Assembly: GCA_003220535.1 (NCBI GenBank)
Contig: QHSU01000096.1
Coordinates: 20,038-84,037, forward strand
Length of the DNA stretch: 64,000 bases
From: Candidatus Rokuibacteriota bacterium
GTDB lineage: Bacteria; Methylomirabilota; Methylomirabilia; Rokubacteriales; CSP1-6
Reading direction: 5' to 3'
Shown piece after piece: positions 8,555-17,119 of this stretch. The notes under the pieces were generated by a model. That model was given only the letters and a program-made list of their open reading frames with translations. It made no database searches and had not been told where the DNA came from. The translations under genes and the position numbers were made by a program. Every line of letters starts with the position of its first letter. The first letter of the stretch is position 1.

Positions 8555-9391
8555 TTAAGCTCGGCGGCGTGCTCGGTCAGCCGATGCGGATGCACCAATC
8601 CGGTATCTGGGCGCTGGTACGGCATTGCCGAACCGCTTCGAGAGAGCCCGGCGCGTGGCCTCGAAACGCGTCCATTCGTCGCCATCGTGGAGACCGGGGA
8701 TCGTCACCAGCTCGCCCTGGTCGAGCCCGACCAGCGCCGCATCGACCATGTCTTCCGGGGACATGACGATTGATGCGGGCAAGTCCTTGAGGGGCAAGCC
8801 GGCCTTGTCCCAGATCTCGGTCGCGGTCGCGCCCGGCAGCACGGCCTGGATTCGGACGCCCTTTGCCGCGAGTTCGTGCTGCAGCGAATAGCTTAGCGCA
8901 AGAACGTAGGCTTTGCTCGCGCCGTAGACACCGTTGAGCGTCTCGGGCGAGATGCCCACCACCGAGGCGACGTTGATGATCTTTCCCGCGCCACGCGACA
9001 CGAATGCAGGCGCTGCGGCATAGGTCAGGCGCGTGAGCGCGGTGATGTTGAGGGCGATGATGTCGTCCATCTTCTCGACGCTGGCATTCAGCAGGGGCGC
9101 GACCGAGGCGACGCCGGCATTGTTGACGAGCATGGTGATGGTCTGGTCATCCCGCAGGATGCTTTCCACCTTGGCGAGACCCGGCTTGTCGCTGAGGTCC
9201 GCCGCCAGCGCAGTGACCGAGCGCCCGGTCTCGCTCATCAGGCGCGCGGCGAGCGCCTTGAGCCGCGCCTCGTTGCGGGCCACCAGGATGAGGTCGTAGC
9301 TACGCTTCGCGAGGCGGTCGGCATAGACGGCGCCGATGCCCGTGGAGGCGCCGGTGATGAGGGCAGTGCCCTGCGAGGGGGAATTGCTCAT
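8555..9391 (-). CDS. SDR-family NAD(P)-dependent oxidoreductase
   Basis: An intact short-chain dehydrogenase of 278 residues, probably cytoplasmic. The Rossmann motif TGASTGIG is near residues 14-21, followed by NNAGVAS and the catalytic dyad in VYGASKAYV (YxxxK). The PG motif appears as LPGATATEI. The start is set by AAGGAGACGAGC directly before the ATG; the longer frame upstream has no such site. It is divergent from a DUF2867-like gene across a 120-bp region containing an inverted repeat, and is followed by a second, broken SDR. Substrate is unknown. Confidence 0.93.
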   Translation of the reverse strand: MSNSPSQGTALITGASTGIGAVYADRLAKRSYDLILVARNEARLKALAARLMSETGRSVTALAADLSDKPGLAKVESILRDDQTITMLVNNAGVASVAPLLNASVEKMDDIIALNITALTRLTYAAAPAFVSRGAGKIINVASVVGISPETLNGVYGASKAYVLALSYSLQHELAAKGVRIQAVLPGATATEIWDKAGLPLKDLPASIVMSPEDMVDAALVGLDQGELVTIPGLHDGDEWTRFEATRRALSKRFGNAVPAPRYRIGASASADRARRRA

Positions 9392-9487
9392 GCTCGTCTC
9401 CTTCGTGATGGGGATGTCGACCAAACTGTCCCGCTGCTGCTTGGGACGTCGGTCGAGGCCAGTCGGATTCACGTGGCGCACAAATTA

Positions 9488-9503
9488 ATATGTAGCAGCA
9501 TAT
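9488..9503. promoter_or_regulatory. Inverted repeat ATATG-N6-CATAT between divergent genes
   Basis: ATATG (9488-9492) and CATAT (9499-9503) form a dyad separated by six bases in the gap between the SDR and DUF2867-like genes. The right arm runs into a perfect -10 hexamer for the rightward gene. This looks like an operator for a dimeric repressor acting on both genes. No regulator gene is adjacent. Confidence 0.5.
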
Positions 9504-9506
9504 AAT
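9501..9506 (+). promoter_or_regulatory. Perfect -10 hexamer TATAAT close to a start codon
   Basis: TATAAT lies 10 bases before the GTG at 9517. Transcription would begin about 7 bases after the hexamer, at or just before the start codon, so the mRNA could be leaderless. There is no Shine-Dalgarno sequence in the gap, which agrees with this. Confidence 0.5.
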
Positions 9507-9516
9507 ACCGGCATGC

Positions 9517-10086
9517 GTGCGCCTCCCCGCCGAGTATCTGCGCCTGGACCTTCGTGCCCACGAGCTGCTGCACGACGTTCCCTTGTACGACGTCTCGGTC
9601 GTGGATCTTCCGGGCGGCGGTGTCGGACGGAGCGTGGCCGACATTCGCGCGCTCGACTCGGCCGCTGCGCCGAGCCGCCTCGCGAACGCTATTTACGGCC
9701 TGCGACATCTCCTCGGGCGAACGTTCGGCTGGGACCTCGCGCAGATGCGGCCCGAAGACTCGCTGCTGTCACGGCTGTCAGAGCGCGACCGCCGGGACTC
9801 CGAAATTACCCCCGGCACTCCCGTTGGATCGTTCCTTTTGCTGTACCAGTTTCCCGGCGAGGCGTTGAGCGAGACCCGCAATGCCACGGTACACGGGTTC
9901 GTCTGCACGGCTCTGGCGCGAACCGCGAGCGGGTACCGTCTGTACTGGGGCGTATACGTGATCCCCGTTTCCTGGCTCACGCGACCGTATCTGCTCGCGA
10001 TCGAGCCGTTTCGACGCATCCTGTACCCGGCTATGCTTCGCCGGATTCGGCGCGCGTGGCTCGCCGCTTACGGCGCGACGACCTAG
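9517..10086 (+). CDS. DUF2867-like protein
   Basis: A 189-residue protein starting at GTG. The second half matches my memory of the DUF2867 family: a central region with alternating hydrophobic strands (YRLYWGVYVIPVSWLTRPYLLAIEPFRRILYPAMLRRIRRAW). The conserved W-G-V-Y-V-x-P, R-x-Y and I-x-P-F-R positions are all present. The biochemical role of the family is not known. Some relatives are fused to or lie next to NAD(P)-binding oxidoreductases, and here an SDR is divergently transcribed. The start is chosen because no ribosome-binding site exists and a -10 box lies just upstream (leaderless); a shifted ATG at 9513 reads a different frame and is not supported. Confidence 0.75.
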   Translation: MRLPAEYLRLDLRAHELLHDVPLYDVSVVDLPGGGVGRSVADIRALDSAAAPSRLANAIYGLRHLLGRTFGWDLAQMRPEDSLLSRLSERDRRDSEITPGTPVGSFLLLYQFPGEALSETRNATVHGFVCTALARTASGYRLYWGVYVIPVSWLTRPYLLAIEPFRRILYPAMLRRIRRAWLAAYGATT

Positions 10087-10272
10087 GGGGCGTTCGCAGA
10101 ACCGACGGCGTGTGGCGTCTAGCCACGGTAGTGCCAATTTCGCCCGGGGGATGCCAAACAGCCCACCGGCGAACGATGTCATCGCCGCCGAATCAGCGTC
10201 TTACGCGTACGGCCGGAGGCTTGCTAAGCGGTAGGCCGCTCGTTCGCCAAGCCCGGGTACAAGGAGGGGAGA

Positions 10273-11508
10273 ATGTTTGAGCTGATTCAGCGAATTCCAG
10301 AGCCCTGGCGTCAGCTGACGGACGTGCTGATCGCGCCGCTGGCGTGGATTCCGCGCATGCAGCACACGCTGTGGGACTTCTTCTTCGCCCCGGGCCCGCT
10401 GTGGCTCGTCGCCGCGAAGTTCCTCTTCCTGCTCTTCCCGGCTCTACTCGCTGTCGCCGCCGTCTGGTGCACGCAGCTCTCCATCTACACGTTGCCGTTC
10501 CGCTCGGGGCGTGCGCAATTCATCCCGACGATGATGCTGACGTGGTGGGATGCCGTGCGCGCCGTCTGGCTGTACTGGGTGGGGATGTTCCGGTTCGTCG
10601 GGGTGGCGCTGGGATGGGCGGTGACGTTCAGCACCTTCGTGGCGAAGCTCGTGCTGGAGGTGATCCGCCAGGTCGTGCTCATGCCCTTCACGATGACGGG
10701 CCGGATGACGGAGACCTACTTCAGGCCCGGTGTACCCTGGGTCGCGTTCGTGATGCTCATCTTCTGGTGCGTGCTCGAAGCCGCCATCTTCAGCTACACG
10801 CTCATGCCGACCGTGACCGAGCTCCTCGCCGACCTCGTCGGTGGCGAGTCGACGGCGCGTTTCACGGGCCCCATCCTGTACTTCTTCCTGCTGCTGCTCG
10901 TCATGGGTAGCTTCGCGTGCGTGCAGACCTTGATGGACGCCGTGAAGAAGCGGGAGTGGAAGTACATCGTCCAGATGGTCGTGGTGGAGCTGTTCGTGAT
11001 GTTCTTCGAGGTCATATTCCTGTACCGGGAGCTCATCGACGCGCTGACGCCGTGGATTTCGCAGCAGACGGGTATGAAGCTGGGCCTCACGGTCACGCTC
11101 TTGCTGTCGTCGTTCGGATGGATCGGTATCCGCGGCATGACGTGGTTCCTGTTCGGCCAGTTCGGAACACCGCCGATGCTCGCCTTCATCTCGCGGCGGC
11201 CGATGGTGGACGAAGGCTCCCCGCGCCCCGCCAACGGCAAGCCGGCACCGGCCTGGTGGCGCCAGCCGGTGACGGAGCTCAAGCAGGAGATCGAATGGCT
11301 CCACGCCAAGAGCGAGGAGCTCCTCGACTACCTTGTGCTTCCGGTCTTGCAGATCGCGGCGGCCGCGCTCAACTTCGGCATGGTCCTGTTCGCCTCCCGT
11401 CAGGTCTTCTCGCTACCCTTCAAGGAGGCCAAGGAGATCACGCAGACCTGGCATATTTTACAGTCGTTGCACTTGCAAGCGCCGCCGCGGAAGCCGGCGA
11501 CGCTATGA
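10273..11508 (+). CDS. Unrecognised polytopic membrane protein, paired with a VWA protein
   Basis: A 411-residue integral membrane protein that I do not recognise. A strong ribosome-binding site (AAGGAGGGGAG) precedes the ATG. Hydrophobic segments lie near residues 44-66, 96-122, 155-180, 195-215, 230-252 and 270-296, with a last one near 355-380. Charged, His-poor loops join them. It is rich in Trp and Phe and has no obvious catalytic motif, ATP-binding site or transporter signature. Its TGA overlaps the ATG of the exported VWA protein, so the two are made together. The pair may form a membrane complex in which the VWA protein binds a partner on the outside; that is inference. Confidence 0.8.
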   Translation: MFELIQRIPEPWRQLTDVLIAPLAWIPRMQHTLWDFFFAPGPLWLVAAKFLFLLFPALLAVAAVWCTQLSIYTLPFRSGRAQFIPTMMLTWWDAVRAVWLYWVGMFRFVGVALGWAVTFSTFVAKLVLEVIRQVVLMPFTMTGRMTETYFRPGVPWVAFVMLIFWCVLEAAIFSYTLMPTVTELLADLVGGESTARFTGPILYFFLLLLVMGSFACVQTLMDAVKKREWKYIVQMVVVELFVMFFEVIFLYRELIDALTPWISQQTGMKLGLTVTLLLSSFGWIGIRGMTWFLFGQFGTPPMLAFISRRPMVDEGSPRPANGKPAPAWWRQPVTELKQEIEWLHAKSEELLDYLVLPVLQIAAAALNFGMVLFASRQVFSLPFKEAKEITQTWHILQSLHLQAPPRKPATL

Positions 11509-12278
11509 GGCGCCCGGGCATCTCGCTCACCGCTCGCGTCGTCGCAGCCGCTCTCCTCAGTGTCGCCGTCGTGGTCTCGGCGGCGGAGACGGAGGATAGC
11601 AAGGCGCCGCGGTCGACGCTCTTCGTCGGCGTCGACACCAGCGGATCGTTCCGAACCGCCTATGACGATGCCCTCACGTTTGTCGCCCACTACCTCTACG
11701 GCCATATGCACGAGCTCGGCGGCCTCCCGAAACCGCGCGATCTCTTCGTGACGGCCATCGGAGGGAAGGACAACAACGAGCCGAAGTCCTTCCACCCGAT
11801 CCACGACTTCAACAACAAGGACGTCAAGCAGATCGAAACGGACCTCCGGAAGTGGTTCCCGCCCACCGACACGCTCACCGATTTCAACGTCTTCTTCCAG
11901 CAGATCGCGCGCACCGTGAAGGAGCGGAATCTCGTCCTGGCGCCGATCACCGTGATCGTGGTCAGCGACGGCGTCCCCGACGTGCGCGACGGGACGATCA
12001 AGTCGGGCTCGCCCGCCTCCTACCAGCAGATCGATCTCAGTCCCCTCGATTACCTCTCGAAGAACGTCACCGTCCGCCTGGTCTACGCGAGCCCGAAGGT
12101 CGGCGACAACTGGCGAAAGCTGGTGAAGCGAGACCGCGTACGCTTCTGGGCCGTGGAGCACGACGTCATGAAGGGCTGGCGCGCCCAGATGAGGCCAGAT
12201 ACCGACCTCGCCAACCAGGACCGCTTCTGGAAGTGGGTGAGGGACAACGTGGATTACCGCGTGCGGCGCGGCGTCTGA
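11505..12278 (+). CDS. Exported von Willebrand factor A-like protein with a MIDAS
   Basis: A 257-residue protein with a signal peptide (MRRPGISLTARVVAAALLSV...VSAAE). A VWA-type fold follows. The first MIDAS motif DxSxS is DTSGS at residues 44-48, after the strand STLFVGV. The Thr/Asp of the second site is likely in TDTLTDF (121-127), and VVSDGVPD (152-159) supplies the third Asp. Such sites bind a divalent metal and mediate protein-protein contact. The protein ends soon after the domain with no membrane anchor, so it is predicted periplasmic. It is translationally coupled (ATGA) to the membrane protein before it. I know no characterised system with this pair. Confidence 0.8.
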   Translation: MRRPGISLTARVVAAALLSVAVVVSAAETEDSKAPRSTLFVGVDTSGSFRTAYDDALTFVAHYLYGHMHELGGLPKPRDLFVTAIGGKDNNEPKSFHPIHDFNNKDVKQIETDLRKWFPPTDTLTDFNVFFQQIARTVKERNLVLAPITVIVVSDGVPDVRDGTIKSGSPASYQQIDLSPLDYLSKNVTVRLVYASPKVGDNWRKLVKRDRVRFWAVEHDVMKGWRAQMRPDTDLANQDRFWKWVRDNVDYRVRRGV

Positions 12279-12574
12279 TCCCGTCGCCTTCCATCCAGGA
12301 GCTCTGATCGCGACCAGAGGTATAGGCGCTGGCATAGCGGCCACTCGCTGAACTGATCGGCGTCGCTCACCGTGCCGTGACCGAGCCGTTTCCCGAGGCA
12401 CCTGCGGTTTCAACACGTCGGAATTGCGATTGTCCAGCCAACCGAGGTCCGCGTTAGGCTATTGTCAATTCTTGCAGAAAGCTGCGGCAAGACTCGCTGC
12501 CGCCGATGTCAGTTCCGTCGTCTGGTGTCCTGCGGGCCGCGCGCCGGGTTCGCGGAGCTAGAGGAGTGCATCTC

Positions 12575-14206
12575 ATGAAGGGCGCCGACCTGCTCGTAGC
12601 CGCACTGGAGAACGAGGGTGTGCAGCACATCTTCGGCGTACCCGGGGAAGAAAACCTCGACGTCGTCGATGCATTGCGTCGCTCCAGGATCACGCTCGTG
12701 GTGACCCGCCACGAACAGGCGGCAGCCTTTATGGCAGCAACCCACGGACGGCTGACTGGCAGGGCCGGAGTCTGCCTCTCGACGCTTGGTCCCGGCGCGC
12801 TCAATCTGACCACGGGCGCCGCCTTCGCTCTGCTCGGCGCGATGCCCATGGTCATGATCACGGGCCAGAAGGGCATTCTGAGTCGGAAGCAGGCGCGCTT
12901 CCAGGTTGTGGACATGGTCTCGACCATGACGCCGCTGTCCAAGATGGCGCACCAGATCGTCAGCGCGGCGACGATCCCCTCGATCGTGCGGGAGGCGTTC
13001 CGGGTTGCGCAACAGGAGAGGCCAGGTCCGGTCCATCTCGAACTGCCGGAGGACATCGCCGGAGTGGCGGCACCCGAGATTCCGCTGGTGACGCCGCACC
13101 CGATCGATATGCCCGTTGCCCATCTCGCGGCATTGGAACGAGCGGCCGAGCTGATCCTCAAGGCCGAGCGACCGCTCGTGATGCTGGGCGCGGCAGCGAA
13201 CCGCCCGCGCCTGGCCGATGCCCTATCGGATTTCGTGCAGCGCCTGCAAATCCCGTTCTTCAATACGCAAATGGGTAAGGGCGCGGTCGCGGGCGGATCC
13301 GGACTCTACATGGGCACCGCCGCGCTTTCCGAGCGAGACTATGTTCATCGCGCGGTCGACCGGGCCGATCTGATCATCGCCATCGGCCACGACACGGTGG
13401 AGAAGCCGCCCTTCTTCATGGGTCCGAACGGACCGAAGGTCCTCCATGTGGGCTATCTTCCCGCGACGGTCGAGGAGGTGTTCTTCCCGAATGCGGAGCT
13501 CGTGGGCGACGTCGGCCCCAGCCTCACGCTGCTAGCCGACCGTCTCGAGGGCAAGCTGCCGAAGGCGGGCGCGCTCTTGGGACTGCGCGAGGAGATCCTC
13601 GCGCGGGTCGCCGTGCGGGCGACGGAAGCTCGCTATCCGCTGACCCCTCAGCGCATCGTGCACGACGTGCGGCAGGTGATGCCGGAGGACGGCATCGTCT
13701 GCCTGGACAACGGCATGTACAAGATCTGGTTCGCGCGAAACTACAGGACTCATGTCGCGAACACTCTGCTGCTCGACAACGCACTCGCGACGATGGGGGC
13801 TGGGCTGCCCTCCGCCATGATGGCCGCGATGCTCCACCCGACCCGGCGCGTACTGGCGGTATGCGGCGACGGCGGGTTCATGATGAATTCTCAGGAATTA
13901 GAGACGGCGGCGCGACTCGGGCTCAATCTCGTAGTGCTGGTCCTGCAGGACAATGCGTTCGGGATGATCCGCTGGAAGCAGGCGGCGGACGGGTTTGCCG
14001 ATTTCGGCATGACCTTCGGGAATCCGGATTTCGTCGCCTATGCCATGGCGTACCACATAAAGGGCAGTCGGGTGGAGAGCGCCGACGGCCTGGCGCCGAC
14101 GCTCGAGGCGGCATTTTCCGGAGGCGGCGTTCATCTCGTCTGTGTGCCCGTGGATTACTCTGAGAACATGCGGGTCCTGATCGATGAGTTGCGCAACCAG
14201 GCATAG
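12575..14206 (+). CDS. Thiamine-diphosphate enzyme, acetolactate synthase large-subunit-like
   Basis: A 543-residue ThDP-dependent enzyme of the acetohydroxyacid synthase/pyruvate decarboxylase superfamily. The catalytic Glu47 is in VVTRHEQAAAFMA. A central domain follows, then the ThDP/Mg motif beginning GDGG (Asp432) and ending LQDN. It is at full family length. The start at the ATG of MKGADLLVAALE is supported by GAGGAG about nine bases upstream; an upstream in-frame ATG has none. No small regulatory subunit is adjacent, so a catabolic acetolactate synthase or another carboligase is as likely as a biosynthetic enzyme. Confidence 0.9.
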   Translation: MKGADLLVAALENEGVQHIFGVPGEENLDVVDALRRSRITLVVTRHEQAAAFMAATHGRLTGRAGVCLSTLGPGALNLTTGAAFALLGAMPMVMITGQKGILSRKQARFQVVDMVSTMTPLSKMAHQIVSAATIPSIVREAFRVAQQERPGPVHLELPEDIAGVAAPEIPLVTPHPIDMPVAHLAALERAAELILKAERPLVMLGAAANRPRLADALSDFVQRLQIPFFNTQMGKGAVAGGSGLYMGTAALSERDYVHRAVDRADLIIAIGHDTVEKPPFFMGPNGPKVLHVGYLPATVEEVFFPNAELVGDVGPSLTLLADRLEGKLPKAGALLGLREEILARVAVRATEARYPLTPQRIVHDVRQVMPEDGIVCLDNGMYKIWFARNYRTHVANTLLLDNALATMGAGLPSAMMAAMLHPTRRVLAVCGDGGFMMNSQELETAARLGLNLVVLVLQDNAFGMIRWKQAADGFADFGMTFGNPDFVAYAMAYHIKGSRVESADGLAPTLEAAFSGGGVHLVCVPVDYSENMRVLIDELRNQA

Positions 14207-14293
14207 CACCTTCGGCCTTGGAACTGGTTGGAGCCGCTCAGCCACTGCGGCCGGCGGCGTTCAAGATGAGGTCGGCCTGAAGCAGTTCAGCCA

Positions 14294-14467
14294 CTAACGA
14301 AGCGCATCGAGGAGTGCTTTCGCGGCTAGCAGATCAGCGGTCTTGAACCATTCTGTGAACCGCCGGTAGACGGGGGCCAACACCTTGCGCGCCTGGGTGG
14401 TCCGGCCCTGCCGATGGTAGCCCGCCAGCCGCGCTCGCGCATGACTAGGAGGAGGCGGTCGAGTCAT
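14294..14467 (-). pseudogene. C-terminal remnant of a cyclase/AAA-ATPase regulator
   Basis: A 57-codon frame whose C-terminal half (LAPVYRRFTEWFKTADLLAAKALLDALR) closely recalls the last residues of large class III adenylate-cyclase-domain/AAA-ATPase proteins with TPR repeats, which commonly end LLAPVYGWFTEGFDTxDLKEAKALLDEL. Only this tail is present. Its ATG overlaps the TGA of the small gene before it (ATGA), so it may still be translated. I treat it as a remnant, but a real small gene is possible. Confidence 0.5.
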
Positions 14468-14652
14468 GCGGCCCTCTCTTCCTCTACGGCGTCGAACGAG
14501 ACGGACGCAGCCCACGGTTCCCCGTTGCGGATGTGGATTCGCGCACTCAGCACGCCTGTATGGGCCTCGTGATCGTGCAGTCGCTGTCGTAGCGAATCCA
14601 CAAGTTCGAGGAACCCTGCGACGTCAAAAACCGGGTTCTGTTCGCGCTCCAT
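14464..14652 (-). CDS. Small hypothetical protein, 62 residues
   Basis: A short acidic protein beginning MEREQNPVFDVAGFLELVDSL. It has a predicted amphipathic helix at the start and a beta segment (ARIHIRNGEPWAASVSFDAV) at the end. I do not recognise it. An alternative ATG lies four codons upstream (14664). Its stop overlaps the next ATG, which favours a real translated gene. The region around it is decayed, so it may itself be a leftover. Confidence 0.45.
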   Translation of the reverse strand: MEREQNPVFDVAGFLELVDSLRQRLHDHEAHTGVLSARIHIRNGEPWAASVSFDAVEEERAA

Positions 14653-15015
14653 GACTCCGATCATCGCTCAAATCCAGCAAACCCGAGGGCCGCCCGCAGG
14701 GGGCGCTCCTCCTTTGCGGAGACTGCTTCCTTGGATAAAGCAAGGCGGCTGCCAAGGAATGCAGTGCGCGAAAACCGCATACGCGAGGTACCGGCTTGCC
14801 TTGAGGTCGCGAGATTACCGGCGAGAGTTACACGCCATGGAAGAAACGGAGAGTACTGCCACACCGATCCCGAATCCGGCAAGTCTGCCCAACGGACCCC
14901 ATCAACGGCGGACGTTTACTGATTCGGGGCCGCTCCGATATAGTCCATGCGTGACGCTACCGCGGGACTTGGAAGTCGTCCAGCCAGCCCGCAACACCTG
15001 AGCGATTCGAGCGAC
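14653..15015. other. Non-coding stretch, nothing recognised
   Basis: About 360 bases between the small gene and a frameshifted remnant. No frame here has a convincing start, coding pattern or family resemblance, and I see no tRNA, repeat array or strong terminator. Confidence 0.5.
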
Positions 15016-15282
15016 TCAGTTCAGCGTTACAGCGTGCAGCAGGTCCAGCTCGGCATCCAGGGGCGCCACCGCTCGAAGACGACGCCGCGGGAACACGCGA
15101 CTGTGACGATGTAGCCGTTCCAGGCCGGAGCCGTTGCGTCCCCGGTCAGGGGGCCATGCGCGGTGGTCCGCGACGAACTCCTCGAGGTCGAGCAAGACCG
15201 CCACGCCCGATTGCCCGAAGCGTTGTGGACTTTCCGGAAATTCCCGGCGCATCCGGGCCTCGTGGATTGCTTCGCAGGACAT
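15016..15282 (-). pseudogene. Small hypothetical gene broken by two frameshifts
   Basis: A coherent protein emerges only by switching frames twice. The first part reads VAVLLDLEEFVADHR in one frame to about 15160. It then reads HGPLTGDATAPAWNGYIVTV and ACSRGVVFERW in a second frame to about 15066. It returns to the first frame for LDAELDLLHAVTLN and a stop at 15016. The parts join with near-perfect registry at both shifts. The reconstructed product is a short protein with a CxxGVVFERW end, of unknown function. Confidence 0.5.
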
Positions 15283-15578
15283 TCCCTGGAACTATTGGCC
15301 AGATGCGACAGCGGACTACCACCCGGCCGGCGGGGACCCAGATGCTGTCGATGAGCGTCCTGGTGGTGTCGCACCAGCATATGCTCCGTCTCACAATCAG
15401 TCGTCGCCGTATGAGGCCCACGGGACGACTGCGAACGGATTGTGTCGTATCCCGCGCGCACCGAACGTGTAAGCGGTGCTGGGCTCTTTCTCGCCATCTC
15501 GTCCGCGAGTGTCAGCAATTCAGGATGCGCGCCTTGAAGCTGGTGGTCGCTGCCGAGCGGTCGCGGTCGTAGGGAGAC

Positions 15579-16133
15579 CTACTCGCTGCGGTTCGAGCGG
15601 AGCAGCCTCGACTGCGATTCTCCGAGCGACGGCCGCATGGACGCTCGGAACGCGGCGAGTGCCGCAGCAGCCGTCTCTCGCATTGGCCCATCCGGGGCGC
15701 CTTGCAGTGTTCGGTCTCGCTTCACGAGCTTTCGCACCGTGTGACGCCTTGCCTTCACCCCATGCCGCGTTGCTTCCGGTCGCACCGTGTGTCGAACACG
15801 AAAGTCGTACGGCGACATGTCGAAGCGCTGCCGGAACGCTTTGTCAAGGTGCGGTAGGTCATAGAACCCAGACTCAACCGCAATGTCCGTCAGCGAGCGC
15901 CCGGAGGTGAGCACGAGTTCAAGCGCCCGCTTGAGTTTCAGATTGCGTAAGTAGTCCCGCAGGGGCACACCGGCCACCGCACGGAAAGTCCGGGAGAAGT
16001 ACGAGCGACTCATCGCCGCCATCGCGGCCAATTCGCTCAGAGCATGGCTCTGACCGGCGTGATCGTCGAGCATCGTTAAGATCCGCTTGATCTTGGCCAC
16101 GCTGCGGGCACTCGGGGCTCCCGGCTGGGCCAT
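15579..16133 (-). CDS. AraC-family helix-turn-helix regulator
   Basis: A 184-residue protein with an AraC/XylS DNA-binding domain at the N-terminus (about 13-112). The first helix-turn-helix is in LSELAAMAAMSRSYFSRTFR and the second in LTDIAVESGFYDLPHLDKAFRQRFDMSPYDFR, both with conserved family residues. Most family members carry the domain at the C-terminus after a sensing domain. This one has none, only a basic 70-residue tail that looks low-complexity. It may be a truncated regulator or the tail may be read-through past a lost stop. The start has no clear ribosome-binding site. Target unknown. Confidence 0.85.
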   Translation of the reverse strand: MAQPGAPSARSVAKIKRILTMLDDHAGQSHALSELAAMAAMSRSYFSRTFRAVAGVPLRDYLRNLKLKRALELVLTSGRSLTDIAVESGFYDLPHLDKAFRQRFDMSPYDFRVRHTVRPEATRHGVKARRHTVRKLVKRDRTLQGAPDGPMRETAAAALAAFRASMRPSLGESQSRLLRSNRSE

Positions 16134-16272
16134 GGCAACATCGTACTATCCATCCGCCTCGGGGTCCGTGCTAGCTTCCTCGTGCCTGCACCCCGGCCTT
16201 GCGGTGACGCATCCGACGTCGAGACCTCGGTGCATCTGGCGGATCGGCTAACGGTACTCGAAGGGAGCACCG

Positions 16273-16533
16273 ATGGACCAAGAAGCCCTTCGCTTTCTCA
16301 TCCGGCTCAAGATCCAGAACGGCCGCCTTCCACATGACCGCATCGCAAGAGTCTGGAGCAGTCCCAGCGACGGGGAAACGTGCGATGCCTGCGACACGAT
16401 CCTGTCAAAGGAGCAGTTGCTGATGGAGGGGACCACGCGGGCGTCCGGCCGGAGGCCCTGTCAGTTCCACATAGCCTGTTTTCAAATCTGGGATGACGAG
16501 AGGCGTGCGCAGAGACGAGCGCAGAAATCGTAG
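16273..16533 (+). CDS. Small Cys-rich protein, possible zinc-binding
   Basis: An 86-residue protein with a good ribosome-binding site (GAAGGGAG) before the ATG. It has an N-terminal helix (MDQEALRFLIRLKIQNGRLP), then Cys residues in TCDACDTIL and, 20-odd residues on, CQFHIACF. The CxxC...CxxH/C spacing would suit one zinc site. The C-terminus is a basic helix. I do not recognise a characterised family; regulatory or nucleic-acid binding is a guess. Confidence 0.65.
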   Translation: MDQEALRFLIRLKIQNGRLPHDRIARVWSSPSDGETCDACDTILSKEQLLMEGTTRASGRRPCQFHIACFQIWDDERRAQRRAQKS

Positions 16534-16652
16534 CCTCCCTCGCGTGCCTCTTGGACCGCTTCATCCGTGCTCTGGACGACCTTGTGAGACTCCCAACGCA
16601 TCCCACGCCAACCCTTTGGACCAGCCGGGCGTTGCGCTCCTCGCGGGGTTCG

Positions 16653-16727
16653 ATGAGTCGTCCGCGGTATACGATTCTCGTCATCGACGACGACCAGCAG
16701 TTTCTCGGGATGGCGGTCGAGCTGCTG
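16653..16727 (+). pseudogene. N-terminal fragment of a response regulator
   Basis: The stretch MSRPRYTILVIDDDQQFLGM reads as the first strand and acidic pocket (IDDD) of a receiver domain. It then passes into unrelated, low-complexity coding (from about VIDASRS). Only about 25 residues of the domain are present. It abuts the opposite-strand remnant below. Confidence 0.5.
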
Positions 16728-16784
16728 GTGATCGACGCATCGCGTTCTTTCTGCTTCTGGCGCCGAGGACGGGTTGCGGCGGGC

Positions 16785-16850
16785 GCGTGTGGCCCGCCAG
16801 CCCTTCTCGTCGTATCGCGTGAGCTGGAGGTCATAGCCCTGACGGGCCAT
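16785..16850 (-). pseudogene. N-terminal fragment of a hypothetical gene
   Basis: MARQGYDLQLTRYDEKGWRAT is the start of a small conserved protein type I have seen in similar genomes. After this the frame becomes the antisense of the receiver fragment at 16653-16727. Two gene starts are thus joined head to head with their bodies lost. Function unknown. Confidence 0.35.
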
Positions 16851-17119
16851 GCCGACAGCAATCCGTCCGATACCGGACCAGGAGTCGAGCCAGGAGCGCA
16901 GCGCGTGGAGCGCACGGTCGTAGGACGGGAGAGGGAGCCCAGCGAAAGCCGAGCGCTGCTCTCAGGAGTTGCCCCCGTTGGTCGAGGGTGCTTCCGGAAT
17001 CGCCAAAAAGATCAATTTAAAAAGAAACGGCACTCTGCTACTCATGGAGTTGCCCCCTTTTGCGATTCCAGAAATTTGGAAGTCTGGACGAACGCTCGGC
17101 CAAAGCCGTGAGGTGACCC
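16851..17119. other. Non-coding stretch before the hybrid kinase
   Basis: No supported gene. It contains an AT-rich patch unlike its surroundings (near 17004-17035) and the 12-base direct repeat GGAGTTGCCCCC at about 16967 and 17046. The hybrid kinase's promoter may lie here. Confidence 0.4.
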
